From Muribaculaceae bacterium (GTDB lineage Bacteria > Bacteroidota > Bacteroidia > Bacteroidales > Muribaculaceae), in the NCBI GenBank assembly GCA_022510425.1, contig JAFLTO010000011.1, positions 1 to 64,000 on the forward strand: a stretch of DNA of 64,000 nt. Direction: 5' to 3'. Shown here piece by piece: positions 54,284 to 63,691 of this stretch (positions within the stretch are counted from its first letter, which is position 1; each line of letters begins with the position of its first letter). The notes below the pieces were generated by a model. The model saw only the letters and a program-made list of their open reading frames with translations, was not told where the DNA came from and did no database searches. Position numbers and translations under genes: made by a program.

Positions 54284-55117
54284 ATGGTTAAGAAGATACT
54301 TGGATGGGTTATTCTGGTGGTGCTTGTGGCCTACGTTGTGTGTGCCGCAATATGGGCACACGCTGAAGCCGCGAAAAATTCATGCAAGGGCATCGAGATT
54401 CAAATAGTGGAGAACAATGCCACTGATTCAGTGACAAGAAAGGGTATCATGGCTGAGATTGACAGATATCCTGAAAAATTAATAGGAAAAGAGATTCCCA
54501 CAATAGATACGAGAAAACTGGAGCAACACCTTAAAAAATATCCTCAGTTTGAAGATGTTGTTTGTAATTTTACCCCGACCGGAATCCTGAATGTAAAGGT
54601 GACCCCTATGGTGCCAGAACTACGAGTATTTGAAGACTCCTCAAGTTATTATATCAATAAAGACGGGAAAAGGATGGCATCTAAAGCCACATTCTTTGTT
54701 GATGTGCCGGTGGTGAGCGGGAAATTTAACGATGGTTTCTCTCCTAAAGAGCTTCTGCCGGTGACCCGTTTTGTAGCAGCCGATCCGGTGTTAAGTAAAC
54801 TTGTGGGGATGATACATGCGGATGATTCCGATAACATAATACTGATACCCCGAATACATGGTCATGTAATCAATTTTGGCGATACCAACAGGCTTGTGGA
54901 AAAAAAGAAGGCTTTGATGGCCGTCTACCGGAAGGTGCTTCCCTATAAAGGATGGGAAGAATACGACACCATATCGGTGAAATTCAGGGGTCAAGTTGTA
55001 GCAACCAGAAGGAATAAGGGCAATCAACTGCCTCAAAAAGTGGAATATGCAGAGACAGATATGGAAGATGCGACACTTCCGGATTTAACATACACAGAAA
55101 ATCAAAACAATGAGTGA
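54284..55117 (+). CDS. ftsQ: Cell division protein FtsQ
   Basis: FtsQ is a bitopic divisome scaffold. With the ATG at 54284 the protein has 277 residues: membrane helix about 3-22, a POTRA-like domain (about 35-105: IEIQIVENNATDSVTR...PQFEDVVCNF) and a beta domain to the C-terminus. An in-frame ATG at 54230 would overlap murC and add 18 residues without a match, so it was not chosen. Its end overlaps the ftsA start by 8 nt. Sequence divergence is high, as usual for FtsQ; position and topology support the call. Confidence 0.9.
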   Translation: MVKKILGWVILVVLVAYVVCAAIWAHAEAAKNSCKGIEIQIVENNATDSVTRKGIMAEIDRYPEKLIGKEIPTIDTRKLEQHLKKYPQFEDVVCNFTPTGILNVKVTPMVPELRVFEDSSSYYINKDGKRMASKATFFVDVPVVSGKFNDGFSPKELLPVTRFVAADPVLSKLVGMIHADDSDNIILIPRIHGHVINFGDTNRLVEKKKALMAVYRKVLPYKGWEEYDTISVKFRGQVVATRRNKGNQLPQKVEYAETDMEDATLPDLTYTENQNNE

Positions 55118-56441
55118 AAGATATATAGCGGCTATTGAAGTAAGTTCTTCCAAAATTGTGGCAGCCATAGGTAAAACCAAAGGCACGGGCCATCTGGATG
55201 TGATTGCGGTGGAACATGAGCCCACCGGCGAGGGAGGTGTGAGGTACGGAATAATTCAGAATCTTGAGGAAACCTCATTGGCTGTTTCAAGAATATTTTA
55301 TCGTCTGGAACAGAGAACCTCGATTCATCCCCGTAAAATCAAGAGTGTGATTGTGGGATTGGGAGGAAGATCTCTAAAGAATATCACTAAGGAAGTGTCT
55401 TTAAGTTTACCGGAAGACACTGAAATCACAGATGAAATTTTGGAAAGGCTTCATGAGCAGGCCATTCATTCTGCGATTGAAAATACTCTCGAGGTGGTGG
55501 ATGCCGTGCCCAGGGTCTTCAAGGTTGGCAATTCACAGACATCTTCTCCCAAGGGTATGATCGGGAATCATATCAGCGGTGTTTTCGATCTGATCGTATG
55601 CCGTCCGGAACTTAAAAGAAATATTAAACGCACCATCACCGATAAACTTCACTTGGAAGTTGACGGTTTTATCGTTACAGCGATGGCTACAGGACACCTA
55701 ATTCTCACTCCTGAAGAGAAGAGGCTCGGGTGTATGCTCGTGGATATGGGAGCAGAGACCACAACGGTCACAATCTACCAAAAAGGTGCTCTGCATTATT
55801 TCGCCACGATTCCGATGGGAGGAAGAAATATCTCACGAGATATAGCCTCACTTGGTGTGGTGGATACAAAGGCTGAGGAAATCAAAATAACCTCAGGGAA
55901 TGCCATGGCGGAAAACAATGTGCCCAATCTCGTGATAAACGGACTTAAGCTATCCGACATATCGAATCTGGTGGTGGCAAGAAGTGAAGAGATTGTGGCA
56001 AATATAATAGCCCAGTTGGAATATGCCGGTGTCAAGGATTCAGAATTGCAAGGTGGAATTGTTTGTATAGGAGGCGGTTTCAGGATGAAAGGTCTTCTGG
56101 AACTTCTTGAATTAGAAAGCAACCTCCCCGTGAGAAGAGGCATCTTGCCTGAATATGTGAGAATTGAAGACACTCGTGCAAATGGTGTGGAGATGGCTGA
56201 GGTGGCAAGTGTGCTTTATGCCGGTGCCACTTTGACAGAAAAAGAATCTCTGTATATGCCGGAACGTATGGCCATGCCGGTTAATGGAGTTTTACCTCTC
56301 GATCCTGACGAAGAAGAAGAAAAGCCCACTAAAAAACCCCAGTTCACCAATAAGCCTAAAGGTAATCTATTTGAAAAATGGGGGAAAAGTCTGGGCAAAC
56401 TTTTCAGTGGCAATGAAGATGATGATACAGAATTAATATAA
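55110..56441 (+). CDS. ftsA: Cell division protein FtsA
   Basis: FtsA is the actin-like protein that tethers FtsZ filaments to the membrane and recruits the later divisome. The 443-residue protein has the ATPase blocks AAIEVSSSKIVAAIG, LVDMGAETTTVTIY and IVCIGGGFRMKGL, the SHS2/1C subdomain between them, and a C-terminal linker with a charged run (DPDEEEEKPTKK) before the membrane-targeting end WGKSLGKLFSG, an amphipathic helix. It starts within ftsQ. Confidence 0.95.
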   Translation: MSERYIAAIEVSSSKIVAAIGKTKGTGHLDVIAVEHEPTGEGGVRYGIIQNLEETSLAVSRIFYRLEQRTSIHPRKIKSVIVGLGGRSLKNITKEVSLSLPEDTEITDEILERLHEQAIHSAIENTLEVVDAVPRVFKVGNSQTSSPKGMIGNHISGVFDLIVCRPELKRNIKRTITDKLHLEVDGFIVTAMATGHLILTPEEKRLGCMLVDMGAETTTVTIYQKGALHYFATIPMGGRNISRDIASLGVVDTKAEEIKITSGNAMAENNVPNLVINGLKLSDISNLVVARSEEIVANIIAQLEYAGVKDSELQGGIVCIGGGFRMKGLLELLELESNLPVRRGILPEYVRIEDTRANGVEMAEVASVLYAGATLTEKESLYMPERMAMPVNGVLPLDPDEEEEKPTKKPQFTNKPKGNLFEKWGKSLGKLFSGNEDDDTELI

Positions 56442-56513
56442 TAAATCCGGGATTAGGGATTTAGGAGAAGGAATTAAGAAGTTAGAGTTAGCACTTACAA
56501 CACAACTAAGTAG
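56442..56513. repeat. GGGATTAGGGATTTAGG spacer before ftsZ
   Basis: The ftsA-ftsZ spacer contains GGGATTAGGGATTTAGG followed by GAATTAAGAAGTTAGAGTTAG, a clear example of the degenerate tract within the division operon. No hairpin or consensus promoter is seen inside it. Confidence 0.55.
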
Positions 56514-57884
56514 ATGCAAGATAATTTAGATATGATTCAGCCCTTGGAAGAGGCAAGTTACGTGGATACTGACGCTCCCCTGATCAAAGTGATTGGAGTG
56601 GGAGGAGGCGGCAGCAACGCAGTCAATTATATGTACAACCAGAAAATTCCAAAAGTAAGGTTTGTGGTTTGCAACACCGACCGTCAGCATTTGGAAGACT
56701 CACCCGTGCCTTATAGGGTTTTGTTAGGCGAAAATATCACCCAGGGACGCGGAGCCGGCAATAAACCCGATGTGGGTAAAAAATGTGCTGAGGCAAGCGC
56801 TGATTCAATTAAAGAACTTTTTACTGATGGCACTGAAATGGTTTTCATCACTGCCGGGATGGGAGGTGGCACCGGCACGGGTGCGGCCCCGGTGGTGGCT
56901 AAGCTGGCCAAAGAAGCAGGGATGCTGACAATCGGAATTGTGACTGTGCCATTTATGTTTGAGGGGGAACAAAAGATCATAAAGGCTATCAACGGAGCCA
57001 AGGAAATGAGAGAACATGTGGATGCCTTGCTGCTAATCAACAATGAAAATCTCATAGAATTATATCCGGACCTCAATTTTTTCAATGCTTTTGAAAAAGC
57101 AGACGACACTCTTGCCAACGCAGCCAGAAGTGTCTCAGAAATCATTTCTGAGCGCTGCTACATAAACGTGGATTTTGAAGATGTGAGAACCACTTTGAAA
57201 GACAGTGGCACTGCAATTATTTCCACAGCATATGGTGAAGGTGAGCACCGCCTCTCAGATGCTATTCACAATGCTCTTCATTCTCCTCTCCTAAAGAAGC
57301 ATGATATCTATACCTCTAAAAGACTGCTCCTTAAGTTTGCTTGTTCCCGTCAGTCACAAAATGCTCTTAAGGCTCAGGAACTGGGTGAAATAAATCATTT
57401 CACCTCCAAGCTTCCGGAAGGTATTGACGTAAAATGGGGTGTAGCCGATGATCCTTCTTTGGGCGATAAGGTCAGAGTTACCGTCTTGGCTTCAGGGTTT
57501 GATGTCTCCATTAGAGAAGATAAAAAAGAAGAGAAAGTTATTGTTTTCGAGGGCGACACCAAAACCAAGGATAACAGGGATGCCAAGACAAAGAACGATG
57601 ATTCAAATAAAATTGCGGAAATATATGGCACCGATAAGGTGATGAAGCAGAAAAGAAATGCCGCAAAGATGAAATATGCTGTCTTGACTCCAGGTCAGTT
57701 CGACGATTTCGAAGTGATCACTCTGATTGAAAATTCTCCTACTTTCACGAGAGCTCCCAGATTTAACGAAGAACTAAAAAAGGTGTCGGAAACGGCAGGA
57801 GGATATCCGGAACCGATTATGCGTGATAAAGAGACTACAGAAAATAAAAACACAAGGACAATATCCTTCGGAGATACCGATTAG
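56514..57884 (+). CDS. ftsZ: Cell division protein FtsZ
   Basis: FtsZ is the tubulin-like GTPase that forms the Z-ring. The 456-residue protein has the N-terminal GVGGGGSNAVNYM (about 28-40), the tubulin signature GMGGGTGTGAAPVVA (about 113-127), the T7-loop region NVDFEDVRTTL, and a long charged linker with a run of K, D and N (about 340-370). The C-terminal end (RTISFGDTD) does not show an obvious classical FtsA-binding peptide. It ends the co-directional dcw cluster. Confidence 0.96.
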   Translation: MQDNLDMIQPLEEASYVDTDAPLIKVIGVGGGGSNAVNYMYNQKIPKVRFVVCNTDRQHLEDSPVPYRVLLGENITQGRGAGNKPDVGKKCAEASADSIKELFTDGTEMVFITAGMGGGTGTGAAPVVAKLAKEAGMLTIGIVTVPFMFEGEQKIIKAINGAKEMREHVDALLLINNENLIELYPDLNFFNAFEKADDTLANAARSVSEIISERCYINVDFEDVRTTLKDSGTAIISTAYGEGEHRLSDAIHNALHSPLLKKHDIYTSKRLLLKFACSRQSQNALKAQELGEINHFTSKLPEGIDVKWGVADDPSLGDKVRVTVLASGFDVSIREDKKEEKVIVFEGDTKTKDNRDAKTKNDDSNKIAEIYGTDKVMKQKRNAAKMKYAVLTPGQFDDFEVITLIENSPTFTRAPRFNEELKKVSETAGGYPEPIMRDKETTENKNTRTISFGDTD

Positions 57885-57915
57885 ATAATTCTGTCTGAAT
57901 AATAATAACCATTTT

Positions 57916-59517
57916 ATGAAACAAGATAAATTCCGGATGGTCGCCAAGACTTTCGAAGGTCTTGAGGATGTACTCCGGGACGAACTGATAGATCTTGGCG
58001 CTGAAAACGTTGAGATGGGCAACCGTATGGTGTCGTTTGAAGGCGACCTGGAAATGATGTATAAGGCTAACTTGTGTTGCCGCACGGCTTTGAGAATTTT
58101 GAAGCCCATCGTTATGTTTAATGCAGATTCCACTGACGAATTGTATGATTATCTGCGAGATCTTGACTGGGAAGAGTTTATGGATGCCAACACAACTTTC
58201 TCTGTTGACTCAACAGTTTATAGCGATGGGTTCAGTCATTCTAAATTTGTTACCTATAGAGTCAAAGACGCAATAGTGGATCATTTCAGAGATAAAGACG
58301 GTTCAAGGCCTTCCATTAGACTTGAAGGCGCCGATCTTCAGCTCAATGTGCACATTTCGGGAGACAGAGTGACCGTATCGCTCGATTCAAGCGGAGAGCC
58401 CCTTTATAAGAGAGGTTACAGAGAAGCACAAACGGAAGCGCCAATCAATGAAGTGTTGGCAGCCGGTATTATCCTCAAAAGCGGATGGAGAGGGGATTCA
58501 GATTTCCTTGACCCTATGTGCGGTTCAGGAACTTTCCTTATAGAAGCCGCTTTGATTGCCGCTAATATTAATCCCGGTATTTATCGTGAAAGTTTCGCTT
58601 TCGAAAAATGGAAAGATTTCGACAAAGATCTCTTTGAGGAACTTTACAACGATGATTCCGGAGAAAGAGAATTCAACTATAAGATTTTCGGCGGTGACAA
58701 AGACCCGGATGCGATTGCTGTGGCTCGAAAGAATATAAAGGGTGCCAGAGTCGAGGAAATGGTTGAACTGAGATGTTGCCCACTCACTGATTGGGAAGCT
58801 GATACGGCTGAGGGTATTATTGTGACAAATCCTCCTTATGGAGAGAGACTCCGTCCTGACAACCTTAATATGCTATATAAGGAAATAGGCTCTACGCTCA
58901 AGAACAATTTCCAAGGTTGGCATGCATGGATCATCGGTTATCATGAAGACCAAATGAAAGAAATAGGCCTTAAACCTTCTGTGAAAATCCCTCTAAACAA
59001 TGGGAAACTTGAATGTACGCTCAGAGAATATGTAATGTTTGACGGTGCTTATTCTCAATTCCGGGCTGAGGGTGGAAGTGTGGCAAGCGATGCTTCCGAA
59101 AAACGTAAGGCGGAAGGGCCTCGTAAAGTCCGTCATATCTCCGATGATGAATGGAGAAAAGACAGCAGGAAATTCAATCGTGACAACGGAATGAAGGAAA
59201 AGCTTCACGGACATTCTAAAGGAAGGGCTGACAACCGCCAACGAGACGAAAGAAACAAATCAAGAGAAGACTATAGATTCAGAAACGAAGGGCCCGGAGA
59301 TAAATTTAAGAAAGACAACAAGAACCACAAAGAATTCAAACGGAAAGACGAAGATTTCAAACGGAGAGACGAAAAGGATTTCCGTAGAAAAGAAGAGCGC
59401 AGAAGTAATATTTCATCAGTGTCATATAATCCACGGAATTCTAAAGGACCGAGCCTTCCTAAAGAGACGGAACAAGTGATAAATCCGGTTCACATTCGCA
59501 AAAGAAAAGGGAATTGA
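57916..59517 (+). CDS. rlmL: RlmL-like 23S rRNA methyltransferase with charged C-terminal tail
   Basis: The 533-residue protein has a THUMP domain (about 50-165) and a SAM-dependent methyltransferase domain with DPMCGSGTFLIEAA (about 199-212) and the catalytic NPPYGERL (about 305-312), as in the N-terminal half of E. coli RlmL, which makes m2G2445 in 23S rRNA. The second methylase of RlmL (RlmK) is absent. From about residue 395 on there is a tail of some 135 residues made of K, R, D, E and N with repeated FKRKDED/FKRRDEK units, likely disordered and RNA-binding. Exact target base is inferred. Confidence 0.88.
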   Translation: MKQDKFRMVAKTFEGLEDVLRDELIDLGAENVEMGNRMVSFEGDLEMMYKANLCCRTALRILKPIVMFNADSTDELYDYLRDLDWEEFMDANTTFSVDSTVYSDGFSHSKFVTYRVKDAIVDHFRDKDGSRPSIRLEGADLQLNVHISGDRVTVSLDSSGEPLYKRGYREAQTEAPINEVLAAGIILKSGWRGDSDFLDPMCGSGTFLIEAALIAANINPGIYRESFAFEKWKDFDKDLFEELYNDDSGEREFNYKIFGGDKDPDAIAVARKNIKGARVEEMVELRCCPLTDWEADTAEGIIVTNPPYGERLRPDNLNMLYKEIGSTLKNNFQGWHAWIIGYHEDQMKEIGLKPSVKIPLNNGKLECTLREYVMFDGAYSQFRAEGGSVASDASEKRKAEGPRKVRHISDDEWRKDSRKFNRDNGMKEKLHGHSKGRADNRQRDERNKSREDYRFRNEGPGDKFKKDNKNHKEFKRKDEDFKRRDEKDFRRKEERRSNISSVSYNPRNSKGPSLPKETEQVINPVHIRKRKGN

Positions 59518-59535
59518 ACTAATTCCTGATTGGAA

Positions 59536-60513
59536 ATGGAATGGAGCCTTAAGACAGGTATTGGAAAAACCGGCGTGGTGTTGGCGGCTTTGATTGCCAT
59601 CGCCATGTGTGTTTTAAGCTTTCTCTTTCATCCGGTTGACATAGCTCCTATTCAATATGGTTTATGTCTCCCATCTCCCGACTCATGGAATTTTGATCCT
59701 CTATGGTCGTGGGTTGTCAATACGGTCTTGATAGGTCTGATTCCCTTGTTGACCTATCTGATAAATAAAAGTTATAACTTCATTCGCACTACTGAACCGG
59801 TGTTCCAAGCCTTGATTCTGGTGATGGCGGCATCCAGTCCTTGGTTCACCCAGTCAATCAACACTTCTGTGTTATTATGCTTAGCCAATGTGGTGTGTTT
59901 AGGAATAATTTTTGGGGCGTATCAAGCCGGGAATGCAACACAACATATGTTTACCTTAGGGGTAGTGGTAGGTATTGGATCTATGTTTCAGTATGCATTT
60001 CTACCCATGGCTATGGTGTATATGTTGTGGTCGCTTTTTATGAAAGTTCTAAGGATTAAGGAAACCTTGGCTTTTATTATAGGTATTCTTTGTCCTTATT
60101 GGATCACTTTGGGTACCGGATGGCTTAGATTATCCGATTTTCATTTTCCATCGATAACACCTCTATTCAACCTGACAGGAGATTTTTCAGAATTTTTTGT
60201 ACTTTTAGCAGGAATAGCTTTGGCAGCTGGAATAGGTTTTATAATTACATTAATCAATTCCATAAAACTATATGCCGGGAATTCTATGGTGAATGCCATG
60301 AATCTTTGTATATCTACTCTCGGTGGGGCATGCGTGGCTTGCATAATTGTAGATTATGACAATATCATGGCTTATGTGGTTTCTCTTTATTTAGCTTGCG
60401 CTCTTCAGATAGGAAATATCTGTGCCCTGTGGAATCCAAAGATGCCATGGCTAATTACGGCATTACCTGCTGCTTGCTACATCGGAATATTTGTGTGTAG
60501 CATGATATTTTAA
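59536..60513 (+). CDS. Polytopic membrane protein of unknown function
   Basis: I do not recognise the family. The 325-residue protein is almost entirely hydrophobic, with roughly nine membrane helices and short loops, and starts MEWSLKTGIGKTG (ATG at 59536; an in-frame TTG lies 6 nt earlier). It contains no signature of a known transporter. It lies 18 nt after the rlmL-like gene and 24 nt before pdxB, so it is probably in the same transcription unit. Confidence 0.7.
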   Translation: MEWSLKTGIGKTGVVLAALIAIAMCVLSFLFHPVDIAPIQYGLCLPSPDSWNFDPLWSWVVNTVLIGLIPLLTYLINKSYNFIRTTEPVFQALILVMAASSPWFTQSINTSVLLCLANVVCLGIIFGAYQAGNATQHMFTLGVVVGIGSMFQYAFLPMAMVYMLWSLFMKVLRIKETLAFIIGILCPYWITLGTGWLRLSDFHFPSITPLFNLTGDFSEFFVLLAGIALAAGIGFIITLINSIKLYAGNSMVNAMNLCISTLGGACVACIIVDYDNIMAYVVSLYLACALQIGNICALWNPKMPWLITALPAACYIGIFVCSMIF

Positions 60514-60537
60514 GAATAAGTTGACCACTTATATGAC

Positions 60538-61548
60538 ATGAAAATTGTAGTAGACAGCGCCATACCCTTCATTAAAGACCGTTTCCCCAAGGAAATTGAA
60601 GTGCTATATCGCGATGGAAAAAGTATCTCCGCTGATGATGTAAGAGATGCCCAAGCCCTTATTGTAAGAACCAGAACTAAATGTGACGAAACTTTACTTG
60701 GAGGGTCAAAAGTTAAACTCATAGCTACTGCAACAATCGGCAAAGATCATATAGATATTCCATGGTGTGAATCAAAAGGCATCAAGGTGATAAGTTCTCC
60801 CGGTTGCAATGCTCCCGGAGTGGCACAATATGTTTTTTCTTCACTTTTTAAAACGGGTTTTAATCTTGATAAAGATACCCTTGGAATAATCGGATATGGA
60901 AATGTTGGTTCAATAGTGGGGGAGTGGGCCAAAAAAATGGGTATAAAGACACTTATAAATGACCCCCCGAGAGAAAATAAAGGACTTGCTGACATCAGTT
61001 ATAAAAGCCTCGAAGAAGTATTGAAAAAAAGCGATGCAGTCACCTTGCACATCCCTTTTACAAAATATGGAGAATATCCCACATATAAATTAATTGGAGA
61101 GAAAGAATTGGGATTGATGAAACCGGGATCAATCTTGATAAACACATCACGAGGTGGAGTGGTGGAGGAAAAATTCCTTAAAGATTCTTTGAAACAAAGA
61201 AATATTAAGGCTATTATCGATGTCTGGGAAAAGGAACCTGATATTGATTTTGAATTGCTTGAACTTTCTTCCATCTCTACACCTCACATAGCCGGATATT
61301 CAGCCGAGGGAAAAATGCGAGCAACTCGAATGGTGCTGGAGGGGATTAAAGATTTCTTTGCGATGCCCGTTGATCTTGACGGGCTGGAATGTTTACCAAA
61401 TTCCGAATTGGAAATCTCAAGATCTTTAATCGAACTTTCTTACGACCCCCGAAAAGATAGCGAAAAACTTAAAGAAAACCCTTCGCAGTTTGAAAATCTC
61501 AGGAATGAATATTATTATCGACGGGAGCCTCTTTTCTATAATCTTTAA
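60538..61548 (+). CDS. pdxB: Erythronate-4-phosphate dehydrogenase PdxB
   Basis: PdxB oxidises 4-phosphoerythronate in the DXP-dependent route to pyridoxal phosphate, the cofactor used by the threonine aldolase in this window. The 336-residue protein has the D-2-hydroxyacid dehydrogenase layout: ATIGKDHIDIPWCESKGI, the Rossmann motif IGYGNVGSIVGEWA, NTSRGGVVEEKFL with the catalytic arginine, WEKEPDIDF with the acidic residue, and TPHIAGYSAEGK with the catalytic histidine. PdxB rather than SerA is indicated by CNAPGVAQYVF and PHIAGYS. It lies 2 nt before the RNase H gene. Confidence 0.92.
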   Translation: MKIVVDSAIPFIKDRFPKEIEVLYRDGKSISADDVRDAQALIVRTRTKCDETLLGGSKVKLIATATIGKDHIDIPWCESKGIKVISSPGCNAPGVAQYVFSSLFKTGFNLDKDTLGIIGYGNVGSIVGEWAKKMGIKTLINDPPRENKGLADISYKSLEEVLKKSDAVTLHIPFTKYGEYPTYKLIGEKELGLMKPGSILINTSRGGVVEEKFLKDSLKQRNIKAIIDVWEKEPDIDFELLELSSISTPHIAGYSAEGKMRATRMVLEGIKDFFAMPVDLDGLECLPNSELEISRSLIELSYDPRKDSEKLKENPSQFENLRNEYYYRREPLFYNL

Positions 61549-61550
61549 AC

Positions 61551-62201
61551 ATGAAATATTACGTAGTCTTCAAAGGACAGAATCCGGGAGTTTATGACGA
61601 TTGGGATGAAGTGAAACTTCAGACCGACGGTTTTCCGGGAGCAGTTTTCAAGGGTTACGCCACTTCTGAGGAAGCAACGGAAGCCTATAGGAACTTTTCC
61701 GGTGTTGAGGATAGAAGTGAACTGTTCCGAATTATTTCTTCTGCAAATTCAAAAATTGGAGATCAGATATCGCCGGTGTCAAAAGATAATCCGGAGGTGG
61801 ATTGGAATGCATGGGCAGTGGATGCTTCGTGCCTTGGTAATCCGGGTAAGATGGAATATCGGGGAGTGAATCTTAAAACAGGAGAAGTTATTTTTAAAGT
61901 TGGCCCATTTGAAGATGCCACCAACAATATCGGTGAATATCTGGCAATAGTTCATGCCATGGCATTGATGGCAAAGAAAGGGGAGTGGCACAACATTTAT
62001 TCAGACTCACGAACAGCCATAAGCTGGGTACGCAAAAAGAAACACAATTCCAAGCTCCAACCTACAAAAAAGAATGCAAAAGTGATGGAACTCCTTGCCA
62101 GAGCGGATATATGGGTGCAAAACCATCAGTTCCCCGGAGTGATAAGAAAATGGGAGACTGAACGGTGGGGCGAAATACCGGCAGATTTCGGTAGAAAATG
62201 A
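61551..62201 (+). CDS. Viroplasmin-type ribonuclease H
   Basis: RNase HI cuts the RNA strand of RNA-DNA hybrids. The 216-residue protein begins with a viroplasmin-like hybrid-binding domain (YYVVFKGQNPGVYDDWDEV.. about 2-50), followed by an RNase H domain from about 82. Metal ligands can be placed at D in WAVDAS, E in NNIGEYLAI, D in YSDSRTA and D in IPADFGRK near the C-terminus. The domain pair is that of eukaryotic RNase H1 and many Bacteroidetes RNases H. It overlaps the queG start by 4 nt. Confidence 0.93.
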   Translation: MKYYVVFKGQNPGVYDDWDEVKLQTDGFPGAVFKGYATSEEATEAYRNFSGVEDRSELFRIISSANSKIGDQISPVSKDNPEVDWNAWAVDASCLGNPGKMEYRGVNLKTGEVIFKVGPFEDATNNIGEYLAIVHAMALMAKKGEWHNIYSDSRTAISWVRKKKHNSKLQPTKKNAKVMELLARADIWVQNHQFPGVIRKWETERWGEIPADFGRK

Positions 62202-63136
62202 AAGATAACATCAGGACTAAGCTTCTTGAGTCGGGAGCAGTGGCTGTAGGTTTCGCCAAAGCAGGAGAAATTGACAGGGAAGTTCACGATTCTTATGAAA
62301 AATGGATAGGGGAGGGGTGTCATGGAGAGATGTCATATCTTGAAAGACATATTCCTTTAAAGAAAGATACTAACAACGTATTAGAGGGTGCCAAAACAGT
62401 AATATCCCTGGCATTTGATTTTACACCTAAAAAATGGAGAAGAGAATCCCTTCCTTATATCTCTTGTTATGCATACAACGAGGATTATCATGGCACACTA
62501 AGAGAATTATTGAATCCTATTGTTGAGAATTTAAAAGCAGAATACGGAGGGAAATGGAGAGTGTGCATAGATTCAGCTCCTGTAGCTGAGAGATACTGGG
62601 CAATTAAAAGCGGAATAGGCAAAAGAGGACTAAATGGGAATGTCATAATAGACGGGATTGGGGCCTTATGTTTCCTTGTAGAAATTCTCACAACACTTGA
62701 ATTGAACCCCGATAAACCCAATGATGGCTTCTGTGATGAATGCGGAGCTTGCCTAAATGAGTGCCCCACAAAAGCTCTCCGAGGAGATGGGACCATGGAT
62801 GCCCGAAAATGTATCAATTACCTTACAATTGAAAAGAGAGGGGAATTCAATGAAGAAGAGAAAAAATTAATCCGTCTTGGAAAAGGTTATCTTTTCGGGT
62901 GTGACCGTTGTCTGCGGATTTGCCCTTACAATAAAAAATCGGATGGCTCAACATACGCTCAAAAAATCCCGGATGATAAAATTTTAGAATTAATGCCGGA
63001 AGAGATACTTCTTGCTGATTCCCAAGAATTTAAAAGACTTCTCTCAGGAACACCCTTTGCTTACGCAGGATATGAAAAACTTAAAAGAAATGCCCTTGCT
63101 CTAAAAGATAGGCGGCTTCCCCCCCGGTCCTTATGA
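62198..63136 (+). CDS. queG: Epoxyqueuosine reductase QueG
   Basis: QueG uses cobalamin and two [4Fe-4S] clusters to reduce epoxyqueuosine to queuosine in tRNA, completing the QueA reaction (gene at 6962). The 312-residue protein has VIDSAPVAER-type catalytic block (CIDSAPVAERYWA), ferredoxin motifs CDECGACLNECP and CDRCLRICPYN, and ends LSGTPFAYAGYEKLKRNA. The start is within the RNase H stop (ATGA). The downstream gap to rhaM (63137-63315) is AT-rich, with no gene or clear terminator. Confidence 0.95.
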   Translation: MKDNIRTKLLESGAVAVGFAKAGEIDREVHDSYEKWIGEGCHGEMSYLERHIPLKKDTNNVLEGAKTVISLAFDFTPKKWRRESLPYISCYAYNEDYHGTLRELLNPIVENLKAEYGGKWRVCIDSAPVAERYWAIKSGIGKRGLNGNVIIDGIGALCFLVEILTTLELNPDKPNDGFCDECGACLNECPTKALRGDGTMDARKCINYLTIEKRGEFNEEEKKLIRLGKGYLFGCDRCLRICPYNKKSDGSTYAQKIPDDKILELMPEEILLADSQEFKRLLSGTPFAYAGYEKLKRNALALKDRRLPPRSL

Positions 63137-63315
63137 TTTGTCTTCATATTGACGACGAAAATCTCATTTAAAAATTATAACTTTACAAAATGATAATATA
63201 CTTTTACAAAATTAATTATGACCAAAGTATACTCACACATTAGTTATATTCTTCATTACATAATAAAAGATTCTTCAATTAATCCCTCAGAAAGGACTTA
63301 AAATAAAATTTTCAA

Positions 63316-63633
63316 ATGAAAAGATTCGCTTTTAAAATGAAACTCAAACCGGGGTTTGAGAGAGAATATGAAAAAAGACATTCGGAGTTATGGCCTGAAC
63401 TTCGTAAGCAAATTTCTGACAGTGGTGTAAAAAACTATTCCATATTTTGGGATAAAGACACCAATATCCTTTTTGGGTATCAAGAAGTGGAGGGTGATGC
63501 TAATTCCCAGGATGTTGAAGCTGCTGATGAAATCACACGCAAATGGTGGGATTACATGGCGGATATTATGGATGTTAATCCCGACAATTCTCCGGTCACA
63601 ATTCCTTTGATGGAAGTTTTCCATTTAGATTAA
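63316..63633 (+). CDS. rhaM: L-rhamnose mutarotase RhaM
   Basis: RhaM interconverts the alpha and beta anomers of L-rhamnose. The 105-residue protein matches the family along its length: KMKLKPGFEREYEKRHSELWPEL with the catalytic histidine at 22, NYSIFWDKDTNILFGY, and WWDYMADIMDVNPDNSP near the end. It stands alone: no rhamnose isomerase, kinase or aldolase gene is in the window. Confidence 0.92.
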   Translation: MKRFAFKMKLKPGFEREYEKRHSELWPELRKQISDSGVKNYSIFWDKDTNILFGYQEVEGDANSQDVEAADEITRKWWDYMADIMDVNPDNSPVTIPLMEVFHLD

Positions 63634-63691
63634 GCAATTCTCAATTTATTTTCTAAAGGAAAATCCATAAAATATGGACTCTTCCTATCAG

